Source: Agarophyton chilense (lineage: Eukaryota > Rhodophyta > Florideophyceae > Gracilariales > Gracilariaceae). Taken from it: a stretch of DNA of 64,000 bases. Below the pieces are notes generated by a model. The model was not told where the DNA came from, ran no database searches, and saw only the letters and a program-made list of their open reading frames with translations. Position numbers and translations under genes: made by a program. This document shows, piece by piece, positions 63,351 through 64,000 of this stretch. Location: positions 2,380,540 to 2,444,539 of the forward strand of contig JARGXX010000071.1 in NCBI GenBank assembly GCA_030374765.1, written 5' to 3'. Numbering within the stretch: the stretch's first letter is position 1; the number at the start of each line of letters is the position of its first letter.

Positions 63351-64000
63351 TCACAACGTGAGCGCAGGTTAGGTAAAGGAAAAGGAAGAAGAGGGGGAAA
63401 AGACGAGAAGAAGAGAAAAATAAAAGAAGAGAAACAAAGGAAGGTAGTCAGCCTTGACAATTTACTTCGATCGTTGGCGACCGTCATTGAAAACTATATC
63501 TACCTCGCACGCACTTCCGCCGCCGGTGCTGACCGTCGGCGGGTCACCCACGTCTCACACCTTGCCACTGTGCGACGAGGAGTTGCGCGCCAAAACAATT
63601 TCAAACATGAAGCATATCAAATAAAAACTCAAAAAATCATCCAAAGTGGTGCGCCAGTGCCAACCACCCCGCGCAGCCCAGATTCGGCTGTTACGGCCAA
63701 ACCCCGTATCCAGCCCACATTCGCACATTCTCTCCAACTGCATAGCCCGTGCTCATTCAGCGCTCTCGTCCAATCAAATCGCTCCACTTGGGCCGAAGCC
63801 CCAACACGCCCCATTAGAACCAGACCACTTGTCCATACCACGTTGCATGAGGGCATTTGCAGTAGCCAATCAGATGGCCGTTTCACGTTGAGATTGAGAT
63901 GAGGCGCATATGCGTTTTTCCGCGGAGGGTGCCCAAAAGTGCCCATGCTTAAATCCACTTTTTGTTTTCCACTATTTCCAACACTCCAAAGGGCTTGGGG
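63351..64000 (-). repeat. 5' LTR of Copia C (partial, window edge)
   Basis: 650 bp visible, running past the window end. Open frames within (for example 63312-63902 on +) are shared with the other LTR copies and are not considered genes. Confidence 0.85.

Larger units (their letters stand above)
57622..64000 (-). mobile_element. Copia-type element C, right LTR cut by the window edge
   Basis: LTR copies at 57622 and 63351 (offset 5729 bp) differ at about five positions over the 650 bp that can be compared, so the insertion is fairly young. Inside on -: initiator-tRNA primer-binding site, about 750-bp leader, gag-protease (62589-61228) and integrase-RT-RNase H (61297-58289). One -1 phase break separates protease and integrase. 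The LTR begins TCACAACG rather than TG on +, which is unusual; the far LTR end lies beyond 64000. Confidence 0.9.

Noticed and set aside
63312-63902. 196-codon frame on + in the Copia C LTR, repeated at 57745-58173
   Set aside because: It is within an LTR opposite to the element's direction, and the frame is not preserved in the element D LTR.

Overview
The window reads as nuclear DNA of a red alga, most likely a florideophyte seaweed of the Chondrus type. This is inference from several signs: protein genes are compact and mostly intronless; the few introns are 74-93 nt with GT-AG ends; several proteins carry plastid-type N-terminal leaders; TrpB is a nuclear gene with a leader (red algal plastids are known to keep trpA); and about 60% of the window is LTR-retrotransposon debris.

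Region 1 (about 1-23.5 kb) is the gene-bearing part. In order it holds: a proline-rich coiled-coil protein of unknown function (+); molybdopterin synthase large and small subunits (-), 12 nt apart in a MOCS2-like two-cistron arrangement, with a spliced MoaE; a two-EH-domain endocytosis protein (+); a DMT/EamA transporter (-); an RluA-family pseudouridine synthase (+) with four exons, one of them a 15-nt microexon; a secreted Gly/Tyr/Pro-rich protein (-); a type II membrane protein with two GT-A-like glycosyltransferase modules (-); a plastid-targeted Gfo/Idh/MocA oxidoreductase (+); a secreted Cys-rich protein (-); a CPP1-like plastid membrane protein (+); tryptophan synthase beta (-); and an SGNH/GDSL-like hydrolase (-).

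Region 2 (about 23.5-43 kb) is old repeat. A decayed Gypsy gag relic on + (25.7-27.7 kb) abuts a dead Gypsy element of about 10.1 kb on - (27758-37877). That element has roughly 445-bp LTRs and a long degraded reading frame on the opposite strand between integrase and the 3' LTR. After it come about 5.5 kb of unrecognised sequence, including a decayed coding stretch on - (39-41 kb) and a short tandem repeat.

Region 3 (about 43.4-64 kb) is a nest of Copia elements. It contains a + strand relic with its LTR (family A); a secreted Gly-rich repeat pseudogene split by an 816-bp element with 11-bp terminal inverted repeats; a solo LTR-A; a gag-protease fragment (E); a truncated Copia (D); a second LTR-A split by a young complete Copia (B, 52103-57072, two 252-bp LTRs that look identical, target duplication ACTGT); and a nearly complete Copia (C) that runs off the right edge.

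The most notable signals are: (i) in Copia B, a textbook -1 frameshift signal, seven Us, a 6-nt spacer holding the gag stop, then a perfect 10-bp hairpin; (ii) primer-binding sites in B, C and E that match the anticodon arm of initiator tRNA-Met rather than a tRNA 3' end, as in Drosophila copia; (iii) the MOCS2-like bicistron; (iv) the 15-nt microexon that completes the active-site motif of a pseudouridine synthase; (v) the antisense reading frame in the Gypsy element. No CRISPR array, rRNA or convincing tRNA gene was seen.
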